Part shown: positions 1 to 8,884 of the stretch, one piece after another | How positions within the stretch are numbered: the first letter of the stretch is position 1 | How the letters are laid out: every line of letters starts with the position of its first letter | Assembly: GCA_030123545.1 (NCBI GenBank) | Contig: CP126124.1 | Span: 1,612,001-1,676,000, forward strand | Source of the DNA: Burkholderiaceae bacterium | GTDB lineage: Bacteria > Pseudomonadota > Gammaproteobacteria > Burkholderiales > Burkholderiaceae_C | Direction of reading: 5' to 3' | Length of the DNA: 64,000 bases | Translations under genes and position numbers: made by a program | Notes under the pieces: model-generated | Told to the model about the DNA's origin: nothing | Databases searched by the model: none | Seen by the model: only the letters and a program-made list of their open reading frames with translations

Positions 1-195
1 GCGGCCGTAGCCGCGGCGCGAGTAGACGATGCCGGCGCGGCCGGTCGCGCGGCAGACCCGAGTCGGCCAGCCGCGCCACATCGCGACCGAGCCCAGGCCC
101 TCGTGCAGGAACACGATAGGCGCGCGCGGCGGGTCGCCGGTCGCGGCGATCTGCTCCAGTTCCAGGTTCACGCCACCCACGCGTATCATCTGCAT
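1..195 (-). CDS. Alpha/beta hydrolase, N-terminal 65 residues (cut by window edge)
   Basis: The first 65 codons of a minus-strand gene are present and the frame runs off the left edge. The visible part has a short N-terminal beta segment, then VFLHEGLGS, the HG-like oxyanion-hole turn of alpha/beta hydrolases, and YSRRGYG, the usual second loop. The nucleophile elbow and the catalytic Asp and His lie outside the window, so the substrate cannot be guessed. The ATG at 195 was chosen; a second in-frame ATG at 189 is possible. It is transcribed divergently from the EI24-family gene, leaving about 40 bp for both promoters. Confidence 0.7.
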   Translation of the reverse strand, partial: MQMIRVGGVNLELEQIAATGDPPRAPIVFLHEGLGSVAMWRGWPTRVCRATGRAGIVYSRRGYGR

Positions 196-235
196 CGGCC
201 GATGGTAAGGGGTGCGGGCGCAGTATGCTCACGTC

Positions 236-1129
236 ATGACGCTGTTGCTCGATTCCTTCTGGCGCGCGGTCGCGTACTGCCTGCGGCCGCGCGTGATCGC
301 GCTGTCGTTCCTGCCACTGGTGCTGATGGTGGCGCTGGCGCTCGGCCTCGGTTACTTCTTCTGGACGCCGGTGCTCGACTGGGTGCGTGGCCAGCTCGAT
401 TCGTTCTCGTGGACCGCGCACCTGTGGGCCTGGCTCGACGGCATGGGTGTGGGCAACCTGAAGACGGTGGTGGCACCGCTGCTCGTGATCTTCACCGTCA
501 CGCCGGTGCTGGTGCTGGTCTCGCTGCTGCTGGTCGCATCGATGATGACGCCGGCGCTGGTCGCGCTGGTGGCCGAACGCCGTTTTCCGAACCTGGAGCG
601 CAAGCGCGGCGGCTCGTTGCTCGGCAGCATTGCCCGCTCGCTCGGCGCCACGCTGCTGGCGATCGTCGTGCTGCTGCTGTCGATGCCGTTGTGGCTGGTG
701 CCGCCGCTGATCCTGGTGTTGCCGCCGCTGATCTGGGGCTGGCTCACCTACCGCGTGATGAGCTTCGATGCACTTTCCGAGCATGCGAGTGCCGCGGAGC
801 GGCATGAGATCATCCGCCGTCATCGCGGCTGGCTGCTGGGCATCGGCGTGCTGACCGGGTATCTGGGCGGGGCGCCGAGCCTGGTCTGGGCGTCGGGCGC
901 CTTGTTCGCCGCGGCGTTCGTGATCCTGGTGCCGGTCGCGATCTGGATCTACACGTTGGTGTTCGCTTTTTCTTCGCTGTGGTTCGCGCACTACTGCCTC
1001 GCCGCCTTGGAGTCGCTGCGCGCGCGGCCATTCGGCGGGGTGCCGCTCGCGCCGGCCGAGCGGGTCGACCCGGTTCTCGTCCAGGCCCAAGATGCAGACA
1101 ACGACCCTACCCGCAGGCTCGCGCCCTGA
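236..1129 (+). CDS. EI24 domain membrane protein (CysZ-like)
   Basis: This is a 297-residue integral membrane protein of the EI24/CysZ superfamily. It begins with a short amphipathic segment containing SFWRAVAYCL, followed by hydrophobic blocks around residues 20-45, 80-110, 140-175, 205-235 and 240-270. A basic stretch near residues 120-130 probably faces the cytoplasm. E. coli CysZ takes up sulfate, but Burkholderiales members of this type are mostly uncharacterised, so transport of sulfate is only a possibility. The ATG at 236 was preferred over a GTG at 212 because the hydrophobic protein starts immediately after it. The gene overlaps the next one by 38 bp, which suggests co-transcription. 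Confidence 0.85.
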   Translation: MTLLLDSFWRAVAYCLRPRVIALSFLPLVLMVALALGLGYFFWTPVLDWVRGQLDSFSWTAHLWAWLDGMGVGNLKTVVAPLLVIFTVTPVLVLVSLLLVASMMTPALVALVAERRFPNLERKRGGSLLGSIARSLGATLLAIVVLLLSMPLWLVPPLILVLPPLIWGWLTYRVMSFDALSEHASAAERHEIIRRHRGWLLGIGVLTGYLGGAPSLVWASGALFAAAFVILVPVAIWIYTLVFAFSSLWFAHYCLAALESLRARPFGGVPLAPAERVDPVLVQAQDADNDPTRRLAP

Positions 1130-1976
1130 GCCTCATCCAGACCATCGAAGCGCCGCGCGGCCGGCGTTCGGCCTGATCATCGTCGGCGACGAGATCCTGT
1201 CCGGCAAGCGTGCCGACCGGCACATGCCGCAGGTCATCGACTTGCTGGCCGCGCGCGGGTTGCAGCTGGCCTATTCGGAATGCGTCGGTGACGATCCAGC
1301 GCGCATCACCGCGACGCTCGCGCGTGCGTTCGCGTCCGGTGACGCGGTGTTCTGCAGCGGCGGCATCGGCGCGACGCCCGACGACCACACGCGCCAGAGC
1401 GCGGCTCACGCGCTCGGGGTGGGGCTCGAACTGCACCCCGAAGCCGGGCGCCTGATTCGCGAGCGCATGCGCGACGTCGCGGCCGAGCAGGGCCAGCCGT
1501 ACGAGCCGGACCGGCCCGACAACGTGCATCGGCTCAACATGGGCGTGTTCCCGGTGGGGGCCGAGCTGATCCCGAATCCGTACAACAAGATTCCCGGCTT
1601 CAGCTGCCACGGCTCGGGCGGCGGCGCGGTGCACTTCGTGCCGGGGTTTCCGGTGATGGCCTGGCCGATGATCGAATGGGTACTCGACCATCGCTACGCC
1701 CGCCTGTTCCATAGTCAGCCGCACGAGGAGCGGTCGGTAATCGTGTTCGGGTCGATGGAGGCACTGCTCACGCCGTTGATGGAAGAGATCGAACGGCGCC
1801 ATCCGGGCGTGAAGGTGTTTAGCCTGCCGAGCGTCGATCACCCGGATTTCGGCCGCCATATCGAATTGGGCGTCAAGGGCGACCCGACGGCGACGGAAGC
1901 CGCGTACCGCACCCTGGTTTCCGGCTTGGCACTGTTGGACGCGAAGTTGGGCCCCGAAATGGTGCGAAAATCTTGA
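1092..1976 (+). CDS. Molybdopterin-binding / CinA N-terminal family protein
   Basis: This 294-residue protein has the MoCF (MoaB/MogA-like) fold seen at the N-terminus of CinA. Motifs are GLIIVGDEILSGKRAD near residues 27-42 and CSGGIGATPDDHTR near residues 90-105, the nucleotide/pterin-binding loop. It lacks the C-terminal nicotinamide-nucleotide amidase domain of full CinA, so it is the short form annotated in many Burkholderiales as competence/damage-inducible protein A or molybdopterin-binding protein. The exact reaction is unknown. The first residues overlap the end of the preceding gene by 38 bp. The stop is immediately followed by the regulatory region of glnA. Confidence 0.85.
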   Translation: MQTTTLPAGSRPEPHPDHRSAARPAFGLIIVGDEILSGKRADRHMPQVIDLLAARGLQLAYSECVGDDPARITATLARAFASGDAVFCSGGIGATPDDHTRQSAAHALGVGLELHPEAGRLIRERMRDVAAEQGQPYEPDRPDNVHRLNMGVFPVGAELIPNPYNKIPGFSCHGSGGGAVHFVPGFPVMAWPMIEWVLDHRYARLFHSQPHEERSVIVFGSMEALLTPLMEEIERRHPGVKVFSLPSVDHPDFGRHIELGVKGDPTATEAAYRTLVSGLALLDAKLGPEMVRKS

Positions 1977-2017
1977 CGCACCATCACGATGCGTTCGTGC
2001 TGCACCAATATGGTTCA
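1977..2017 (+). promoter_or_regulatory. Tandem NtrC (NR-I) binding sites upstream of glnA
   Basis: Two dyads fit the NtrC enhancer consensus TGCACCA-N3-TGGTGCA. The strong site at 2001-2017 reads TGCACCAATATGGTTCA and differs at one position. The weaker site at 1977-1993 reads CGCACCATCACGATGCG and differs at four. Their centres are 24 bp apart, and the strong one ends 63 bp before the sigma-54 promoter at 2081, a usual enhancer position. The gene for NtrC itself (glnG) lies 3.4 kb downstream. Confidence 0.8.
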
Positions 2018-2080
2018 AGCAATACAGGTCGATTCCGCATCGGTCTGTTCTTGGCGTTGCCCGCGCGTCATTCCCAACGC

Positions 2081-2096
2081 TGGCATGAAAGCTGCA
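2081..2096 (+). promoter_or_regulatory. Sigma-54 (RpoN) promoter of glnA
   Basis: The sequence TGGCATGAAAGCTGCA fits the -24/-12 consensus TGGCAYR-N4-TTGCW with one mismatch. The GG and GC elements have the required spacing. Transcription should start near 2107, about 40 bp before the glnA ATG. With the NtrC sites upstream, this is a classic nitrogen-limitation promoter. Confidence 0.8.
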
Positions 2097-2146
2097 GTAA
2101 CTGACCATTCCACCATTCGACAGCCCTACCCAACCAGGAGAAATTG

Positions 2147-3559
2147 ATGGCGAAGACCGTCGCAGACGTGTTCAAGATGATGAAGGAGAGTGAGGTCAAG
2201 TTCGTCGACCTGCGCTTTACCGATACCCGTGGCAAGGAGCAGCACGTGACGGTGCCGGTCTCGCATTTCGACGAGGACAAGTTCAGCGCCGGCCATGCGT
2301 TCGACGGCTCGTCGATTGCCGGCTGGAAGGGTATCGAGGCCTCCGACATGCTGCTGATGCCGGACCCGAACACCGCGAACATCGACCCGTTCTTCGAGGA
2401 ATCGACGCTGTTCATGAGCTGCGACGTGCTCGAGCCCGGCGACGGCAAGGCCTACGACCGCGACCCGCGCTCGGTCGCGAAGCGCGCCGAGGCGTACCTG
2501 AAGGCGTCGGGCATCGGCGACACCGCGTTTTTCGGCCCCGAGCCCGAGTTCTTCATCTTCGACGAAGTGCGCTGGGGCGACGACATGTCGGGCTCGTTCG
2601 TCAAGATCGACGAATACGAGGCGTCGTGGAACACCGGCAGCGCGGCCGAGGGCAACCGCGGCCACCGGCCGACGGTCAAGGGTGGCTACTTTCCGGTGCC
2701 GCCGGTCGACAGCATGCAGGACATCCGCGCCGAGATCTCGCTGGTGCTCGAGTCGCTCGGCATTCCAGTTGAGGTGTTCCACCACGAGGTCGGCGGCGCC
2801 GGCCAGAACGAGATCGGCACCAAGTTCAGCACGCTGGTGCAGCGCGCCGACTGGACCCAGGTTCTCAAATACGTGATCTGGAACGTTGCTAATTCGTATG
2901 GCAAGACGGCGACCTTCATGCCCAAGCCGCTGGTCGGCGACAACGGCTCCGGCATGCACGTGCACCAGTCGGTCTGGAAGGACGGCAAGAACCTGTTCGC
3001 CGGCGACGGCTACGCGGGCCTGTCGGACTTCGCGCTGTACTACATCGGCGGCGTCATCAAGCACGCGCGCGCGCTGAATGCGATCACCAACCCGGGCACG
3101 AACTCGTACAAGCGGCTGGTGCCGGGGTTCGAGGCGCCGGTCAAGCTCGCCTATTCGGCGAAGAACCGCTCGGCCTCGGTGCGCATCCCGTATGTCGCGA
3201 GTCCCAAGGCGCGCCGCATCGAGGTGCGCTTTCCCGATCCGCTGATGAACCCGTACCTCGGCTTCGCGGCGCTGCTGATGGCCGGCCTCGACGGCGTCGA
3301 GAACAAGATCCATCCGGGCGAAGCGGCAAGCAAGGATCTGTACCACCTGCCGCCGGAAGAGGATGCGAAGGTGCCGACCGTCTGTTTCGCGCTCGACCAG
3401 GCGCTCGACTACCTCGACAAGGGCCGCGCGTTCCTGACCAAGGGCGGGGTGTTCAGCGACGCGATGATCGACGCGTACATCGAGCTGAAGATGCAGGAGG
3501 TGACGCGGCTGCGCATGACCACGCATCCGGTCGAGTTCGACATGTACTACTCGCTGTGA
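2147..3559 (+). CDS. glnA: Type I glutamine synthetase
   Basis: This 470-residue protein makes glutamine from glutamate, ammonia and ATP in the cytoplasm and works as a dodecamer. Diagnostic motifs in order are FDGSSIAGWK near residue 50, FGPEPEFFIFDE near 127-138, the ATP-site segment NGSGMHVHQS near 265, NRSASVRIP near 342, and KDLYHLPPEE near 396, which carries the tyrosine adenylylated by GlnE in the beta-subgroup. It ends with the typical PVEFDMYYSL. An AGGAG precedes the ATG at 2147; a TTG lies one codon earlier. The gene has its own sigma-54/NtrC control region and a strong terminator, so it is probably mostly monocistronic. Confidence 0.99.
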   Translation: MAKTVADVFKMMKESEVKFVDLRFTDTRGKEQHVTVPVSHFDEDKFSAGHAFDGSSIAGWKGIEASDMLLMPDPNTANIDPFFEESTLFMSCDVLEPGDGKAYDRDPRSVAKRAEAYLKASGIGDTAFFGPEPEFFIFDEVRWGDDMSGSFVKIDEYEASWNTGSAAEGNRGHRPTVKGGYFPVPPVDSMQDIRAEISLVLESLGIPVEVFHHEVGGAGQNEIGTKFSTLVQRADWTQVLKYVIWNVANSYGKTATFMPKPLVGDNGSGMHVHQSVWKDGKNLFAGDGYAGLSDFALYYIGGVIKHARALNAITNPGTNSYKRLVPGFEAPVKLAYSAKNRSASVRIPYVASPKARRIEVRFPDPLMNPYLGFAALLMAGLDGVENKIHPGEAASKDLYHLPPEEDAKVPTVCFALDQALDYLDKGRAFLTKGGVFSDAMIDAYIELKMQEVTRLRMTTHPVEFDMYYSL

Positions 3560-3576
3560 TCGGGTAACGGCGGTCA

Positions 3577-3600
3577 ACGGGCGGCGCGGCCGCCCGTTTT
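3577..3600 (+). terminator. Rho-independent terminator after glnA
   Basis: A perfect 9-bp GC-rich stem (3577-3585 with 3589-3597), a 3-nt loop and a four-T run (3597-3600) follow the glnA stop by 17 bp. It should separate strong glnA transcription from the downstream regulatory genes. Confidence 0.85.
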
Positions 3601-3751
3601 CAATGGGAGGTCTGGCTTGCGACACGCTGCCTCGGCCGACCCTTTGAGGACCGATCGCGACGCCTCGTTCTGGAGTTCGCGGGCGCCATCGGCGATACTT
3701 GACCGCGTTTTGCCTGCGGACCGACGCCCGCCACAGATCGATGCCCACCGT

Positions 3752-4252
3752 ATGAAGCGCCTTGCTCTTGCCACCCTCTTCAGCCTCGTCGCCGCCGTGG
3801 CCGGCCACGCCTATGCCGAGAGCCAGATCTACCGCTGCGGCAACGAGTACACGAACGACGCGGCCGATGCGAAGGCGCGCGGCTGCAAGCCGTTCACCGG
3901 CGGCAACATCACGATCATCCAGGGCACGCGTCCTGCCGCGCCGGCGCGCACCACGCCGCCGGCGTCGCAGCCCAGGGTGCCGTCCGCCGAGCAGCGTGCA
4001 CGCGACGCCGATGCGCGCGCGATCCTCGAGGCTGAATTGCAGAAGGCCCAGGCGCGCCAGACCGAACTGCTGAAGGAATACAACAACGGCCAACCCGACA
4101 AGATCGGCGGCGAGGCGCACAACTACCAGAAGTACCTCGATCGAGTGGCGGAGATGAAGGCCGCCATCGACCGCAACCAGGCCGACATCGAAGGCATCCA
4201 GCGCGAGCTGAGCCGCCTGCCCCCGCCGCCAGCGCCGGGCGCATCACAATAG
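3752..4252 (+). CDS. DUF4124 domain secreted protein
   Basis: This is a 166-residue exported protein of unknown function. A signal peptide (residues 1-22, basic MKR start, then a hydrophobic stretch ending AYA) is followed by the DUF4124-like segment IYRCGNEYTN with a second conserved cysteine in RGCKPF. An Ala/Pro linker leads to a charged, helix-prone C-terminal half (residues 85-155) that probably forms a coiled coil. Genes of this type sit between glnA and glnL in many Burkholderiales, so the position is a conserved synteny marker; a direct role in nitrogen control has not been shown. It ends 5 bp before glnL. Confidence 0.8.
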   Translation: MKRLALATLFSLVAAVAGHAYAESQIYRCGNEYTNDAADAKARGCKPFTGGNITIIQGTRPAAPARTTPPASQPRVPSAEQRARDADARAILEAELQKAQARQTELLKEYNNGQPDKIGGEAHNYQKYLDRVAEMKAAIDRNQADIEGIQRELSRLPPPPAPGASQ

Positions 4253-4257
4253 GCGGC

Positions 4258-5334
4258 TTGAGCACCGCCGATTCTCTCGCTGCTGCCGCGCGGTTCCAGG
4301 CGTTCGACCTGCTGGCGACGCTGGTGGCCGTGGTGCGCGGCGACGGCATGGTGCTGTTCGCGAACGCCGCGCTGGAAGACGCGATCGGCAGTTCGCGCCG
4401 TACGATCGAAGGCTCGCAATTTGCAGGTTTCTTCACCGAACCGCACGTGCTGAGCAGTGCGCTGGACGGCGCCGACTCCAATGAATTCGCGGCGTTACGC
4501 TACGACGCCTGGCTGAACCGCGCGCAGCACGAGGCGCTGCCGGTGCACGTGATCGTTGCACAGACGGAGCGACCCAACGAAATCATCGTCGAACTGTTGC
4601 CGCTCGCGCAGCAGGCGCGCCAGGAGCGCGAGGAGCGGCTGCTCGACCAGGCGCAGACGAACAAGGAGCTGTTTCGCAACCTGGCGCACGAGGTGAAGAA
4701 TCCGCTGGGCGGCATTCGCGGTGCGGCGCAGCTGCTCGAGATGGAAATCGACGCGCCCGAGCTGCGCGAATACACCGGCGTGATCATCCACGAGGCCGAT
4801 CGGCTGCAGACCCTGGTCGATCGGCTGCTGGCGCCGCACCGCAAGCCGCATGTGGTCGGCGACGTCAACATCCACGAGGTCTGCGAGCGGGTGCGCGCGC
4901 TGGTCCAGGCCGAAACGCCGCGCGGCTTGCAGGTGCTGCGCGACTACGACGCGTCGATCCCGGAATTCCGCGGCGACCGCGAGCAGCTGATCCAGGCGCT
5001 GCTGAACGTGGTGCGGAACGCGGTGCAGGCGCTTGAGCGACGGATCGCGCACGGAGACGCGCAGATCGTGCTGCGCACCCGCATTGCGCGCCAGGTCACC
5101 TGGGCCCGACAGCGCCACAGGCTGGCACTGGAATTGCATGTGATCGACAACGGACCGGGCGTGCCGGAATCGATCAGAGACCGCATCTTCTACCCGCTGG
5201 TGTCGGGCCGGGAGGGCGGCTCCGGCCTGGGGTTGACGCTGGCGCAGACCTTTCTGCAACAGCACGATGGCCTGATCGAATGCGACAGCGTGCCGGGCCG
5301 GACCGATTTCAAGCTGCTGATCCCGCTGCAGTAG
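4258..5334 (+). CDS. glnL: Nitrogen regulation sensor kinase NtrB (NR-II)
   Basis: This 358-residue soluble histidine kinase/phosphatase reports nitrogen status, via PII protein, to NtrC. An N-terminal PAS-like domain (about 15-110) is followed by the dimerisation H-box LAHEVKNPLGG with His144 as phospho-acceptor, an N-box around 240 and the ATP-lid glycines GGSGLGLTLAQ near 320. There are no membrane segments, as expected for NtrB. No ATG lies near the expected N-terminus; the TTG at 4258 gives a family-typical length. It starts 5 bp after the DUF4124 gene and 27 bp separate it from glnG, so the pair is an operon. Confidence 0.95.
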   Translation: MSTADSLAAAARFQAFDLLATLVAVVRGDGMVLFANAALEDAIGSSRRTIEGSQFAGFFTEPHVLSSALDGADSNEFAALRYDAWLNRAQHEALPVHVIVAQTERPNEIIVELLPLAQQARQEREERLLDQAQTNKELFRNLAHEVKNPLGGIRGAAQLLEMEIDAPELREYTGVIIHEADRLQTLVDRLLAPHRKPHVVGDVNIHEVCERVRALVQAETPRGLQVLRDYDASIPEFRGDREQLIQALLNVVRNAVQALERRIAHGDAQIVLRTRIARQVTWARQRHRLALELHVIDNGPGVPESIRDRIFYPLVSGREGGSGLGLTLAQTFLQQHDGLIECDSVPGRTDFKLLIPLQ

Positions 5335-5361
5335 GCGAGGGCCCGAGGTGACACGAAACCG

Positions 5362-6883
<1,522 letters not shown>

Positions 6884-6885
<2 letters not shown>

Positions 6886-6931
6886 ATTTGGCCTGAAGCC
6901 TGGAGCCCATCTCGACATCCAGCTACTGAAT

Positions 6932-6943
<12 letters not shown>
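6884..6943 (+). repeat. 60-bp dispersed repeat, copy 1
   Basis: This is one of nine ungapped 60-bp copies in the window. Shared marks are GGCCT at positions 7-11 and GCTAC...ATAGCA at positions 39-56. It spans the convergent ends of glnG and xth, providing the last codons of xth. Its right third is nearly identical to copy 8 in imuB. Confidence 0.75.
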
Positions 6944-7702
<759 letters not shown>

Positions 7703-7870
7703 AGTCGTTCCAATCTGCGAACCTTGCCGAATTCGTCGTCTGACGTCGCGCTCGTCGTTTCGACGCATGCCCCGGATTCCTGTGCCGTGAACCCGGCCGA
7801 AGCCGATCGCCAGTTGCCGCCATGCTACAAGGTACTGGCTGGTCTGGTTTCCTGAGGCCCGCAGAACGGC

Positions 7871-8008
7871 TCATTCGCTCGGCGAATTCCATCGCAGCTG
7901 AAGTTCGATTTCCTCGCCGCCGGCATCCCGCTCGTGCCCCACGCTGAACGTGGCGTCGGCGGGAACGTAAACCCGCTTGTCCGCGATCTGCTGCCAGACC
8001 TCGCTCAC
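7871..8008 (-). CDS. Small amphi-Trp-like protein, translationally coupled
   Basis: This 45-residue frame starts with GTG at 8008 inside the stop of the preceding MBL gene (GTGA overlap). The sequence has the alternating acidic/hydrophobic pattern and terminal ELQLRW that I associate with the amphi-Trp domain: VWQQIAD, then KRVYVPADATF, then an acidic ERDAGGEE turn. It is shorter than typical amphi-Trp proteins (about 70-100 residues), lacking most of the N-terminal helix. It could be a true mini-protein, a remnant, or a C-terminal extension reached by frameshifting from the MBL gene. Function unknown. Confidence 0.45.
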   Translation of the reverse strand: MSEVWQQIADKRVYVPADATFSVGHERDAGGEEIELQLRWNSPSE

Positions 8009-8730
8009 ACACAGATCGCATCGGCCAGCGCGCGCAGTAGTTTCGCGCCGTCGCCGCGCCATGCGCTGCCGTGCATGCACGCGAGCGTCTTCGGGCTGGT
8101 CGAGGCCAGTCGCTCCAGCATCTCGCGCGCATTCTTCGAGTGGGAGAAGTAGTCCATCTGGTGACGGAACGCCTCGCTCGGCCCGAGGATATCGGACTCG
8201 GTCACCGGCGGATGGTCAGCGCCGCCCTGTGTGAACAGGTCGCCGCACAGCAGCGTTCTCGTCCGTTCCTCGGTCATCAAACCGCATTCCCATGCGTGCG
8301 GAAGGTGCGGCGTGTCATGCCAGCGCACCGCGTGTTTGCCGAGAGACAGCGACTGGCCGTCGGCGAGCGCGCGAGGCGGCCGGTCGGCAAGGTCGCCGAT
8401 CGACACCATCGCTGCAACGTTTCCGCACAGCGGTGCGGACTGCGGAGCCGCCGCGAGCCATTCGTTGAGCGAGCCGCATTCGTCGGCCTCCACGTGCGAG
8501 AACGCAATGTGCCGAAGGCGCTCGGGAGCAACGACGTTGGCGACCGCTTCGCGCACCAGCGGAAACATCTTGCGCGGCCCCGTGTGAAAGAGCAGCGGCT
8601 CGTCGTCGAGGATCAGGTACTGGTTGAACGAAAAGCCGCCCCCTGGGATATCGACCGGCGTGCTGATGCGGTAGATTCCGTCGGCGATCTCGTGCACGTT
8701 GGTCCCGGACTGCTTGTTCGTGATCGGCAT
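8005..8730 (-). CDS. MBL-fold protein of the oxygen-binding di-iron (ODP-like) family
   Basis: This 241-residue cytoplasmic protein has the metallo-beta-lactamase fold. The metal motif is SHVEADECGS rather than HxHxDH: Glu replaces the second His, as in flavodiiron-type and ODP domains that bind a di-iron centre and oxygen. Further ligands are the His residues in TPHLPHAWE, Asp in LCGDLFTQGG and His in CMHGSAW. No flavodoxin domain is attached. An AAGAGAG lies just before the ATG at 8730. The stop overlaps the GTG of the downstream mini-gene. A role in oxygen or redox sensing is plausible but inferred only from the fold. Confidence 0.8.
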   Translation of the reverse strand: MPITNKQSGTNVHEIADGIYRISTPVDIPGGGFSFNQYLILDDEPLLFHTGPRKMFPLVREAVANVVAPERLRHIAFSHVEADECGSLNEWLAAAPQSAPLCGNVAAMVSIGDLADRPPRALADGQSLSLGKHAVRWHDTPHLPHAWECGLMTEERTRTLLCGDLFTQGGADHPPVTESDILGPSEAFRHQMDYFSHSKNAREMLERLASTSPKTLACMHGSAWRGDGAKLLRALADAICV

Positions 8731-8884
8731 TTCGCTCTCTTGGCCATTCAAGCCTGTCAACCCGCTGTGGGTTGACATGCTGCCACTTGGGCGCGGCCGC
8801 CAAGCATTTCTGGCACTTCGGGTAGGGGCTCTCCGGCCCGGACTCGGAGCATTTGCGGGTGCGCCGCGAGGGCGGGCGCGGTCA

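Noticed and set aside
2126..4120. A 664-codon open frame antisense to glnA
   Set aside because: It mirrors the third-position GC bias of glnA, is rich in Arg, His, Asp and Val without any fold-like pattern, and runs through the NtrC/terminator surroundings. glnA is unambiguous on the other strand.
7871..8080. Frameshift (pseudogene) joining the MBL gene to the small downstream frame
   Set aside because: The MBL protein ends at a natural family length and the GTGA overlap provides a clean start for the small frame, so coupling is simpler than a mutation; a programmed shift is kept only as an alternative.
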